A stretch of 13,198 bases of DNA, from positions 1-13,198 of the forward strand of contig DASXLL010000363.1 in NCBI GenBank assembly GCA_036496265.1, given 5' to 3'. The position numbers and the translations under genes are program-made. This stretch comes from CAYLLN01 sp036496265. GTDB taxonomy: Bacteria > Planctomycetota > Planctomycetia > Pirellulales > Pirellulaceae. The notes below the pieces were generated by a model that worked only from the letters and a program-made list of their open reading frames with translations, was not told the origin of the DNA and did no database searches. The stretch's first letter is position 1. Every line of letters begins with the position of its first letter. Positions 1 through 7,530 of the stretch are shown one piece after another.

Positions 1-3000
1 ATTGGCGGCTGTTGCAGGCAGCCGCGCAGCAGTATTTGACCGTCGAGCACCAGGGCTTTCGCATCGCTGGCAAATATGAGCGCGGCTCGCATCGTGGCGG
101 CGGCGAGCCAATCAACAGCGAAGAGCGCGACCGCGTCCGAGCACTGCAACTGATGCGCGATGCGATGCCGCTCGCACAAAAAGACGATCGCAAAGACGAC
201 GTTTCACAATTCTGGATGAATCTGGCCGAAATGCTGCTCAACAATCGCGGCTTCCTTGACGCCTGGCGTTTGCAATATCTGACTGACCTCACCACGCTGC
301 CTGACTACGACGAGGGCTATAGTTTTTACCGCGAATACAACGGCGCCCCCGTCGATGCCGAAGGCAAACCCATTTTTCAAAAGCTGCCCAAGAGCTGGGA
401 CGCCGCCGAAACCGACGGCCAACGCTGGCGGTGGGCACTTTCTCAGGCGATCGAGAACGCGCCCGTCCGGCTGAATAGCGTTCGCACTCACCTGGCCCAA
501 TTCTTCGAGCAGCAATACGGCGTCGAATCGCTCCAATATGGAAATGTAGTAGGCACACTCCGTGTGCCGTCCGAAGACGACACCAAGAAGGACGATAGCG
601 GCACCTACGCCCTGCACACGCTCAAAGAAAACGAAACCATCGCCAAGCTGGCCACCGGAATCAAACGCTTCGAGCTGCCCGACGAATTCAACGCCATCAA
701 AATCTATCAGCAGATCGCTGCAGAAAAGATAATTGCCGAGCCGCAAACCGGCCTGGTCGAGCAAACGCTGCAGGCGCTGGCCGAAATTTTTGAAAACCGC
801 CGCCAGTATCCGAAGGCCGCCGACTACTGGCGGCAATCGATTCGGCAATTCGGCGCTGGCCAAGGCCGCATTAAGCAGCAACGCCTCGACCAAATCATCG
901 GCAACTGGGGCGCGTTCGAATCCATCTCGACACAGCCAGCCGGTGACAAAGCTACCGTCGATTTCCGCTTCCGCAACGGCAAAAAAGTCAGCTTCGATGC
1001 CCGCGCGATCAAAATCGACCTGCTGCTCGCCGACCTCAAAGCCTATCTAAAATCCGACCCCGGCAACCGCATTGACTGGAACAAAATCGACCTGGGCAAC
1101 ATCGGCCATCGCCTCGTCACGCAAAACGAAGCCAAATATCTCGGCGATGTTGCCGCCAAATGGGATTTGCCCCTGGAACCGCGACCGAATCACTTCGACC
1201 GCCGCATCACCGTCACCACGCCGCTCGAAAAAGCCGGCGCTTATCTCGTCACCGCGACGATGGAAGGCGGCAACGTCAGCAAAATCGTCCTCTGGGTCGC
1301 CGACACGGCTATTGTCCAGAAACACCTCAACGGCAAAACGCTGTATTTCGTCGCCGACGCCGCCACCGGCGAGCCCATCGAGCAGGCCAACGTCGAGTTC
1401 TTCGGCTGGCAACAGCGGCACCTCGGCAACAACCGTTATCAAGTCACCACTTCCAACTTCGCTGAAGTGACCAACCGCGACGGGCTGCTCACGCCCGACC
1501 CGCGCGACCTCAAGCCCGAATTTCAGTGGCTCATCACCGCTCGCGGCAAGAATACGCGTTTGGCCTTCCTCGGCTTTACCCACGTCTGGACCGGTCAATA
1601 CCACGACGCCGAATACAACCAGGTCAAAGTTTTCACGATGACCGACCGGCCCGTGTATCGGCCCGATCAGAAGGTGCAATTCAAACTGTGGGTCGAGCGA
1701 GCTCAGTACGACAACGACAAAAGCGATTTCGCCGGCCTCTCGCTGCCAATTGTCATTTTTAATCCCAAGGGCGAGAAGATTTTCAACCAGGCGCTGCAGG
1801 CTGACGAATACGGCGGCCTGGAGGCCGAATACCAACTGCCCGCAGACGCCACGCTCGGCCAGTACACGATTCAGCTCGACCAAGGCCACAACCTGCCGCT
1901 CGGCGGGATGAGTGGCAACCACTTCCGCGTCGAAGAATACAAAAAGCCCGAATTCGAAGTCACAATTAAGGCTCCCGCGGAACCGGTGTTGCTCGGCGAA
2001 AAAATCACCGCCAAGATCGAGGCCAAATACTACTTCGGTTCCCCCGTCACCAAGGCCAAGGTCAAATACAAAATCCTCCGCGCCAGCCACAGCGACTCCT
2101 GGTTTCCCGTCCGCCCCTGGGACTGGTGCTATGGAAGCGGCTATTGGTGGTTCGCCTACGACTACTCCTGGTATCCCGGCTTTCGCAACTGGGTCGGCTG
2201 CCATCGGCCCATGCCGATCTGGTGGCCGCGGTGGAACAACACGCCGCCCGAAGTCGTCGCCGAGGTCGAGCGCGAAATCGGCCCGGATGGAACGATTGAC
2301 GTCGAAATCGACACCACGCTCGCCAAAGAGCTGCACGGCGACACCGACCACAAATATACGATCACAGCCGAGGTCCGCGACGAATCGCGGCGGACAATCG
2401 TCGGCAATGGCCAGGTGCTCGTCGCCCGCAAGCCTTTCAAAGTCTTCGCCTGGGTTGATCGCGGCTATTACCGCGTCGGCGACGACATCCACGCCAGCTT
2501 TTCGGCTCAAACGCTCGATCATAAACCGGTAAAAGGCCGCGGCGTCCTCAAGCTTTTGAAAATCACCTACGACGCGAACAAGCAGCCCGTCGAAACGCCG
2601 GTGCAAACCTGGGAGCTCAATACCGACGAGGAAGGCCGATCGCAGCAGCAGCTACAGGCCTCCGCGCAAGGCCAATACCGGCTCTCCTACACCTTGACCG
2701 ATAGCCAAGGTCACGCGATCGAAGGCGGCTACATCTTCACGATCACCGGCGAAGGTTTCGACGGCTCCGAATTCCGCTTCAATAGCGTCGAGCTAATGCC
2801 CGACCGCGCCGAATATGCCCCCGGCGACACCGTCAAGCTGCAGCTCAACGCGAACCGGGCCGACAGCCATATTTTGCTGTTCGTGCGCCCTACCAACGGC
2901 GTTTATCTCGAACCCAAGCTCCTCCGGCTGAATGGCAAAAGCACGATCGAAGACATCGCCGTCATCCAAAAGGATATGCCCAATTTCTTCGTCGAAGCCG

Positions 3001-6000
3001 TGACGATCTCCGCCGGCCGTGTCCACACCGAGACCAAAGAAATCGTCGTTCCACCGGAAAAGCGTGTGCTCAATGTCGAAGTCCAGCCGTCGCAAAAGGA
3101 ATATAAGCCCGGCGAAAAAGGCAAAGTCAAAATCCATCTCACTGACGCTAGCGGCGCGGATTTTGTCGGCTCGACCGTCCTCACCATGTACGACAAATCC
3201 GTCGAATACATTTCCGGCGGCAGCAACGTCGGCGACATCAAAGAGTTCTTCTGGAAATGGCGGCGGCATCATCAGCCGCAAGATGAAAATAGTCTGACCA
3301 AATGGGGCACCAGTATTTCGCTGCCTGGCAAGCCGGAGATGTCCGCGATCGGGATTTTTGGCGGGAGCGTCGCAGATGAGTTAGGGGACTTAGATGACCG
3401 GTTAGGCATGGACCCTGGACGAGTCAACATCAACATGATGGGCCGCGGTTTAGGCGGCATGGCCGGGGAACGCCAAATGAATATTCGAGCAATGGGAATA
3501 CCAATGCCTGGAGCTCCAATGGCTGCTGCACGGCTTGAGACCGCTGGTGCCGTTTCTAATTCGCAATTCAGAAAGGACAAATTCCATGCGGAGGGGCCTG
3601 CGGTTGACGACCAAGTCGCTCTTATCGAACCCACTGTCCGCACCAAATTCGCCGATACTGCGAAATGGGTCGGTTCTTTGACTACCGACAACCGCGGCCT
3701 GGCCGAAGTCAAAATTGACATGCCGGAGAATTTGACGGCGTGGAAAATCAGGGTCTGGGCAATGGGCCATGGCACGAAAGTCGGGTCGGGCGAAGCGGAT
3801 GTTGTTACGCGGAAGAATCTGCTCGTCCGTCTGCAGGCCCCGCGGTTCTTCGTCCAAAAAGATGAAGTTGTCCTGTCCGCCAACGTTCACAATTACCTCG
3901 CCACCGACAAAGACGTGACCGTTTCGCTCGAAATCCCCGGCGACATCCTCGCCCCCGTGGGGCAGGCTTCCAGCCTGCCATACAAACCCGAAGCGTCAGC
4001 GAGGGATTTTTCCGGCGCGATGACAACCAAAATCAAAATCCCCGCCAACAGCGAAGCCCGAGTCGATTGGCGATGTCGAGTTGTTCGCGAAGGCGAAGCG
4101 ATCGTGCGGATGAAGGCTCTCACCGACGAAGAATCCGACGCGATGGAGATGAAGCTGCCGAGCTACATCCACGGCATCCTCAAAACCGAAAGCTGGGCCG
4201 GCACAGTCCGTCCTGACAAGGATTCGGCACGCCTCTCGATCAATGTCCCCGCCGAGCGACGCATCGACGATTCTCGCCTCGAAATCCGCTATTCGCCTTC
4301 CCTCGCCATGGCGATGGTCGATGCCCTGCCCTACCTGGCCGACTATCCCTACGGCTGCACCGAGCAAACGCTCAATCGGTTTCTGCCCAGTGTCGTCACG
4401 CAAAAAGTGCTGCAGCGGATGAATGTCAATTTGGCTTCGATCCGCGACAAACGCAGCAATCTGAATGCCCAGGAAATCGGCAACGATCGGGACCGCGCCA
4501 AGCAATGGAAACGCTTCGACCGCAATCCGGTTTTCGACGAAGCCGAGCTGACGTACATGGTCAAAGCGGACATGAAGACGCTGACCGAGCAGCAAGTCAG
4601 TGACGGCGGCTGGGGTTGGTTCAGCGGCGCCGGTGAACACAGCTGGCCGCACACTACTGCGGTCGTCGTCCACGGCCTCCAGATCGCTCAATCCAACGAT
4701 GTGCCCCTCGTTCCGGGCGTTCTCGACCGCGGCATTGAGTGGCTCAAGCGCTATCAGGCCGAACAACTGCAGTGGTTGAAAAACTTCGAACAGGCGAGCG
4801 GGGGCCGTGAGGCCCCCGGTAAGTCGAGTAACCGGGAGGCTGACGCCTCCCGCTCGCCGGGGAACGTCCGCCGCCCCCAGAAGCAATTCTGCGACGCCCT
4901 CGACGCCTTCGTGTATATGGTGCTTGTCGATGCCAGTGCCGACAACGTCGAAATGCGCGACCGCTTGTATCGCGATCGCGTGCAGTTGCCCGTCTATGCC
5001 AAAGCCATGTTCGGCGTTGCCCTGGAAAAACTCGGCGATAAGGAGAAGCTGGCGATGATCGTGCAAAACATCGATCAATTCCTCGTCCAAGACGGGGAGA
5101 ACGAAACGGCTTATTTGAAGCTGCCGGAGAACAACTGGTGGTGGTTCTGGTACGGCAGCGAGGTCGAGGCCAATGCTTATTATCTCAAACTGCTTTCCCG
5201 CGTTGAGCCCAAAGGCGAAAAAGCCCCGCGCCTCGTCAAATACCTGCTTAACAATCGCAAGCACGGCACATTCTGGAACAGCACCCGTGACACGGCCATC
5301 TGTGTCGAGGCGTTTGCCGACTATCTCAAAGCCGCTGGCGAAACCGAGCCCGACATGCTCGTCGAGATCTGGCTCGATGGCGAAAAAATCAAGGAAGTGC
5401 CGATCAACCAGGACAATCTCTTCACCTATGACAATAAATTCGTCCTCACTGGCGCGGACGTAAAAACTGGCGCGCACGAGGTCGAGCTCCGCCGCAGAAA
5501 TAATGGACACAATGGCAAAGGCCCGGTCTATTTCAATGCCTATTTGACGAATTTCACGCTCGAAGACCATATCACTCACGCCGGCCTCGAAGTAAAAGTT
5601 GAGCGGCAGTATTACAAGCTCGTGCCGGTTGAGAAAACCATCAAAGCCGAGGGCTCGCGCGGGCAGGCTCTCGATCAAAAGGTCGAGAAATACGAACGGC
5701 AGCCGCTGAAGGACGGTGATTCGCTCACCAGTGGCGATCTCGTCGAGGTCGAGCTCGTCATCGAGAGCAAAAACGACTACGAATACCTGCTGTTCGAGGA
5801 CATGAAGCCCGCCGGGTTCGAAGCCGTCGAGCAGCGCAGCGGCTACGGCGCGAAGGGTCTGCCGGCTTACGTCGAATATCGCGACAACCGCGTCGCGTTC
5901 TTCGTCCGCCAACTCGCCCGCGGCCGCCACTCTGTCAATTATCGCCTTCGCGCCGAAATCCCCGGGCGATTCTCGGCGTTGCCCACGCAAGCCTCCGCCA

Positions 6001-6059
6001 TGTATGCCCCTGAGCTCCGCGGCAACTCCGACGAGATCAAACTAAACGTGGTCGATTGA
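1..6059 (+). CDS. Alpha-2-macroglobulin family protein, 5' end missing
   Basis: The frame is open from base 3 to the TGA at 6057-6059, so the true start and any signal peptide lie upstream. Residues below are counted from the codon at base 12. The protein is a large protease-trapping macroglobulin, expected in the periplasm or cell envelope. The first 300 residues are helical and TPR-like. An MG2-type domain begins near 535 (TMTDRPVYRPDQ at 542-553). A bait-region domain lies around 1000-1200. The A2M domain starts near 1219 (WVGSLTTDNRGLAEVKIDMP). The thioester motif GCTEQ is at 1448-1452 (Cys1449, Gln1452), followed by the thioester-domain motifs DGGWGWF (1531-1537) and HTTA from 1547. A receptor-binding-like domain ends the protein. 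With an intact Cys and Gln, covalent capture of proteases is expected. Oddities are a Trp/Tyr-rich patch (697-741), a Met/Gly-rich bait segment with different codon use (about 1117-1197), and two in-frame palindromic repeats (residues 1316-1334 and 1595-1616). No penicillin-binding protein gene, a common partner of bacterial macroglobulins, is in view. Confidence 0.95.
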   Translation, partial: WRLLQAAAQQYLTVEHQGFRIAGKYERGSHRGGGEPINSEERDRVRALQLMRDAMPLAQKDDRKDDVSQFWMNLAEMLLNNRGFLDAWRLQYLTDLTTLPDYDEGYSFYREYNGAPVDAEGKPIFQKLPKSWDAAETDGQRWRWALSQAIENAPVRLNSVRTHLAQFFEQQYGVESLQYGNVVGTLRVPSEDDTKKDDSGTYALHTLKENETIAKLATGIKRFELPDEFNAIKIYQQIAAEKIIAEPQTGLVEQTLQALAEIFENRRQYPKAADYWRQSIRQFGAGQGRIKQQRLDQIIGNWGAFESISTQPAGDKATVDFRFRNGKKVSFDARAIKIDLLLADLKAYLKSDPGNRIDWNKIDLGNIGHRLVTQNEAKYLGDVAAKWDLPLEPRPNHFDRRITVTTPLEKAGAYLVTATMEGGNVSKIVLWVADTAIVQKHLNGKTLYFVADAATGEPIEQANVEFFGWQQRHLGNNRYQVTTSNFAEVTNRDGLLTPDPRDLKPEFQWLITARGKNTRLAFLGFTHVWTGQYHDAEYNQVKVFTMTDRPVYRPDQKVQFKLWVERAQYDNDKSDFAGLSLPIVIFNPKGEKIFNQALQADEYGGLEAEYQLPADATLGQYTIQLDQGHNLPLGGMSGNHFRVEEYKKPEFEVTIKAPAEPVLLGEKITAKIEAKYYFGSPVTKAKVKYKILRASHSDSWFPVRPWDWCYGSGYWWFAYDYSWYPGFRNWVGCHRPMPIWWPRWNNTPPEVVAEVEREIGPDGTIDVEIDTTLAKELHGDTDHKYTITAEVRDESRRTIVGNGQVLVARKPFKVFAWVDRGYYRVGDDIHASFSAQTLDHKPVKGRGVLKLLKITYDANKQPVETPVQTWELNTDEEGRSQQQLQASAQGQYRLSYTLTDSQGHAIEGGYIFTITGEGFDGSEFRFNSVELMPDRAEYAPGDTVKLQLNANRADSHILLFVRPTNGVYLEPKLLRLNGKSTIEDIAVIQKDMPNFFVEAVTISAGRVHTETKEIVVPPEKRVLNVEVQPSQKEYKPGEKGKVKIHLTDASGADFVGSTVLTMYDKSVEYISGGSNVGDIKEFFWKWRRHHQPQDENSLTKWGTSISLPGKPEMSAIGIFGGSVADELGDLDDRLGMDPGRVNINMMGRGLGGMAGERQMNIRAMGIPMPGAPMAAARLETAGAVSNSQFRKDKFHAEGPAVDDQVALIEPTVRTKFADTAKWVGSLTTDNRGLAEVKIDMPENLTAWKIRVWAMGHGTKVGSGEADVVTRKNLLVRLQAPRFFVQKDEVVLSANVHNYLATDKDVTVSLEIPGDILAPVGQASSLPYKPEASARDFSGAMTTKIKIPANSEARVDWRCRVVREGEAIVRMKALTDEESDAMEMKLPSYIHGILKTESWAGTVRPDKDSARLSINVPAERRIDDSRLEIRYSPSLAMAMVDALPYLADYPYGCTEQTLNRFLPSVVTQKVLQRMNVNLASIRDKRSNLNAQEIGNDRDRAKQWKRFDRNPVFDEAELTYMVKADMKTLTEQQVSDGGWGWFSGAGEHSWPHTTAVVVHGLQIAQSNDVPLVPGVLDRGIEWLKRYQAEQLQWLKNFEQASGGREAPGKSSNREADASRSPGNVRRPQKQFCDALDAFVYMVLVDASADNVEMRDRLYRDRVQLPVYAKAMFGVALEKLGDKEKLAMIVQNIDQFLVQDGENETAYLKLPENNWWWFWYGSEVEANAYYLKLLSRVEPKGEKAPRLVKYLLNNRKHGTFWNSTRDTAICVEAFADYLKAAGETEPDMLVEIWLDGEKIKEVPINQDNLFTYDNKFVLTGADVKTGAHEVELRRRNNGHNGKGPVYFNAYLTNFTLEDHITHAGLEVKVERQYYKLVPVEKTIKAEGSRGQALDQKVEKYERQPLKDGDSLTSGDLVEVELVIESKNDYEYLLFEDMKPAGFEAVEQRSGYGAKGLPAYVEYRDNRVAFFVRQLARGRHSVNYRLRAEIPGRFSALPTQASAMYAPELRGNSDEIKLNVVD
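3957..4012 (+). repeat. Composite palindromic repeat in frame within the macroglobulin gene
   Basis: The first 24 nt (3957-3980) are identical to 11390-11413. They contain the perfect hairpin GGCAGGCTTCCAGCCTGCC (stem 3961-3968 with 3972-3979, 3-nt loop). A second segment with the core CGAAGCGTCAGCGAGGG follows; I associate it with dispersed planctomycete repeats, but no other copy is in this window. The insert is read in frame as VGQASSLPYKPEASARDF, between the strand-like stretches VSLEIPGDIL and TTKIKIPAN, so it probably forms an enlarged loop. The right boundary is approximate. Confidence 0.75.
4793..4858 (+). repeat. 66-nt double-hairpin palindromic element in frame within the macroglobulin gene
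   Basis: The ends are inverted (GGCGAGCGGG at 4793-4802, CCCGCTCGCC at 4849-4858). Inside are two hairpins: GGGGGCC-GTGA-GGCCCCC (4800-4817) and CGGGAGGC-TGAC-GCCTCCCG (4833-4852). The length is exactly 22 codons, so the reading frame is kept; it adds residues 1595-1616 in the thioester domain, between a Leu/Glu-rich helix and the next helix (CDALDAFVYMVLVDA). The right half (4832-4858) matches 25 of 27 positions at 9161-9187. The layout resembles paired REP (BIME-like) elements. That class assignment is inference. Confidence 0.8.
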
Positions 6060-6060
6060 A

Positions 6061-6158
6061 GTAGGGTGGGACAAGGACGCGCAGCGTCCGCCGGCCCACC
6101 AGTATTAGGACCGAAAACGGTGGGCCGGCGCGAGCTGCACTCGCTGGTCCCACCCTAC
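6061..6158. repeat. 98-nt cloverleaf-shaped nested palindrome between convergent genes
   Basis: A perfect 12-bp outer stem (GTAGGGTGGGAC at 6061-6072, GTCCCACCCTAC at 6147-6158) encloses three hairpins: GGACGC-gca-GCGTCC (6075-6089), an 11-bp stem 6090-6100/6119-6129 with an 18-nt loop, and GCGAG-ctgca-CTCGC (6130-6144). It fills nearly the whole gap between the macroglobulin stop (6059) and the apgM stop (6162), so it could end transcription from both sides. No T-run follows, so it is not a textbook intrinsic terminator. It is probably one member of a dispersed repeat family. Confidence 0.8.
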
Positions 6159-6161
6159 AGA

Positions 6162-7367
6162 TTATGCCCCATACTTCCCCATCCGTCCCGCGTTCGACAG
6201 CGCGAGCGTCATCAGGTACTTGGCTTTGAAGTGGCCGAGCCCGCCGCGGATTGCCGCGCTTTCGCTGTATGTTGTGTTTCCGTCGGGCCGGCAACAGTCG
6301 CTGACGAGGAGCGTCGGCACGGGATGCCAACTGTGGGCCTTGAGGAAGCTGGGGGTGCTGTGATCGCCTGTGACGATCAGCACGTTGGGCTTCAGCGCCG
6401 TGACGCGCGGGATTACGGAGTCAAACTCCTCGATCTTTTTGACCTTCGCATCGAAATTGCCGTCCTCGCCCGTGCTGTCGGTGTATTTGTAGTGCAAGAA
6501 GAAGAAGTCGTACTTGCTCCAGTTCTGCTCCAGCACGTCGATCTGCTCACTGAGCGTCTGGGCCTTGCCAAGGATCTCCATGCCGACCAGCCGAGCGAGT
6601 CCTTTGTACATCGGATACACGGCGATCGCCGCGGCTTTGAGGCCATATACTTCTTCGTAACTCGGAAGATTCGGCCGCCCCGCAAAACCGCGAAGTGTGA
6701 GACCATTCGCCTTTTTCTCACCCGCAAGCAGTTTTGTCGCGGCTGCGATCCATTGATTCGCGACCTCTGCGGTCTTCTTGCTGGCCGCATCATGCGCCTC
6801 CGCCGCGAGCGGCAACACGCCCACCTGCTGCGGATCGGTGTCCTTGACGTTGCCGCTCAGTCCGGGCCCGCGAAACACCACGACAAACCGATGTTCCTTC
6901 ACCGGCTCAACGAAAATCTCGTAACCGGCGACTATTGCCTCCCGCATCCGCACCGCCAGCGGCGCACTTTCTTCCGTTGCGATCCGACCGGCGCGGCGGT
7001 CACTGATTTTCCCGCCCGTATCCAGCGTGCAAAAATTGCCCCGCGCCGCCACATCTCCCGGCTGCATATGGAACCCAATGCCCGTCGCTTCCAAAGCGCC
7101 ACGCCCAATTAGATATTTCACCGGATCGTATCCAAACAGCCCCAAATGCCCTGGCCCGCTGCCCGGCGCAATGCCCGGAATCACCGGAATACTCGCCCCC
7201 TGGACGCCGATCTTCGCCAGTGCATCCAAATTCGGCTTCTTCGCCGTTTCCAACTCCGTCTTCCCGCCCGGCGACATCGGCAAGCCGCCCAGCCCGTCCG
7301 CGACGAGCATGACAATCTTGGAGTTGTTCTTGACGTGGAGTTCGCGGGTCAGGGATTGAGGGTCCAT
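6162..7367 (-). CDS. apgM: 2,3-bisphosphoglycerate-independent phosphoglycerate mutase, archaeal type
   Basis: Interconverts 3-phosphoglycerate and 2-phosphoglycerate in glycolysis and gluconeogenesis, in the cytosol, using two divalent metal ions and a phosphoserine intermediate. The 401-residue protein belongs to the alkaline-phosphatase superfamily. Motifs are VADGLGG (22-28, metal-binding Asp24), PGSGPGHLGLFGYDP (68-82, with Ser70 the likely phosphorylated serine), DRRAGR (123-128), HYKYTDSTGEDG (292-303), TGDHSTPS (333-340) and HSWHPVP (345-351), which supply the other metal ligands. The length and the GYDP motif fit the short archaeal-type family rather than the roughly 510-residue GpmI. 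The ATG at 7367 gives a short N-terminal extension before the first beta strand; no strong Shine-Dalgarno precedes it, so a downstream start is possible. The gene diverges from the UPF0173 gene and has no operon partner in view. Confidence 0.93.
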   Translation of the reverse strand: MDPQSLTRELHVKNNSKIVMLVADGLGGLPMSPGGKTELETAKKPNLDALAKIGVQGASIPVIPGIAPGSGPGHLGLFGYDPVKYLIGRGALEATGIGFHMQPGDVAARGNFCTLDTGGKISDRRAGRIATEESAPLAVRMREAIVAGYEIFVEPVKEHRFVVVFRGPGLSGNVKDTDPQQVGVLPLAAEAHDAASKKTAEVANQWIAAATKLLAGEKKANGLTLRGFAGRPNLPSYEEVYGLKAAAIAVYPMYKGLARLVGMEILGKAQTLSEQIDVLEQNWSKYDFFFLHYKYTDSTGEDGNFDAKVKKIEEFDSVIPRVTALKPNVLIVTGDHSTPSFLKAHSWHPVPTLLVSDCCRPDGNTTYSESAAIRGGLGHFKAKYLMTLALSNAGRMGKYGA

Positions 7368-7379
7368 AGCCGGGCAGAC

Positions 7380-7407
7380 GAGGTCAGAGGTCAGAAGTCA
7401 GAGATCA
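7380..7407 (+). repeat. 7-bp tandem repeats, four units (GAGGTCA-like)
   Basis: The units are GAGGTCA, GAGGTCA, GAAGTCA and GAGATCA, head to tail, starting 12 nt upstream of the apgM start codon. Read on the other strand they are the same repeat family as 7486-7527. Such heptanucleotide arrays resemble the short tandemly repeated repetitive (STRR) sequences described in cyanobacteria. Confidence 0.85.
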
Positions 7408-7485
7408 GGCTTGGATTTGTTGTCACAGAAAGCGATTCGATCCGCAAGGACGTATCCGCTGTTGCAGTCTCACGCAGAGGGCTAT

Positions 7486-7527
7486 TCTGACATCTGATTT
7501 CTGACCTCCGACTTCTGACTTCTGATT
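7486..7527 (+). repeat. 7-bp tandem repeats, six units (TCTGACY-like), abutting a start codon
   Basis: The units are TCTGACA, TCTGATT, TCTGACC, TCCGACT, TCTGACT and TCTGATT. The array is the reverse-complement family of 7380-7407, so the two arrays face each other across 78 nt of non-repeated sequence. The last unit ends 3 nt before the ATG at 7531, so the translation-initiation region of the UPF0173 gene is made of repeat and has no Shine-Dalgarno. Confidence 0.85.
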
Positions 7528-7530
7528 TCC

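Noticed and set aside
3957..4858. Repeats in the macroglobulin considered as signs of a pseudogene or assembly error
   Set aside because: Both inserts keep the reading frame, no stop is introduced, and the thioester and downstream motifs are intact.
3996..5990. A 664-codon open frame on the minus strand, and others opposite the macroglobulin (for example 1047-2606)
   Set aside because: They are antisense to a well-supported gene with clear domains; their length is explained by the strong third-position GC bias, and the translations show no family motif.
6066..7112. A 348-codon plus-strand frame opposite apgM
   Set aside because: It starts inside the cloverleaf repeat and is antisense to motif-bearing apgM; its composition is shadow-like.
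7380..7527. Heptad arrays considered as a CRISPR array
   Set aside because: The units are 7 bp with no spacers and no cas genes nearby.
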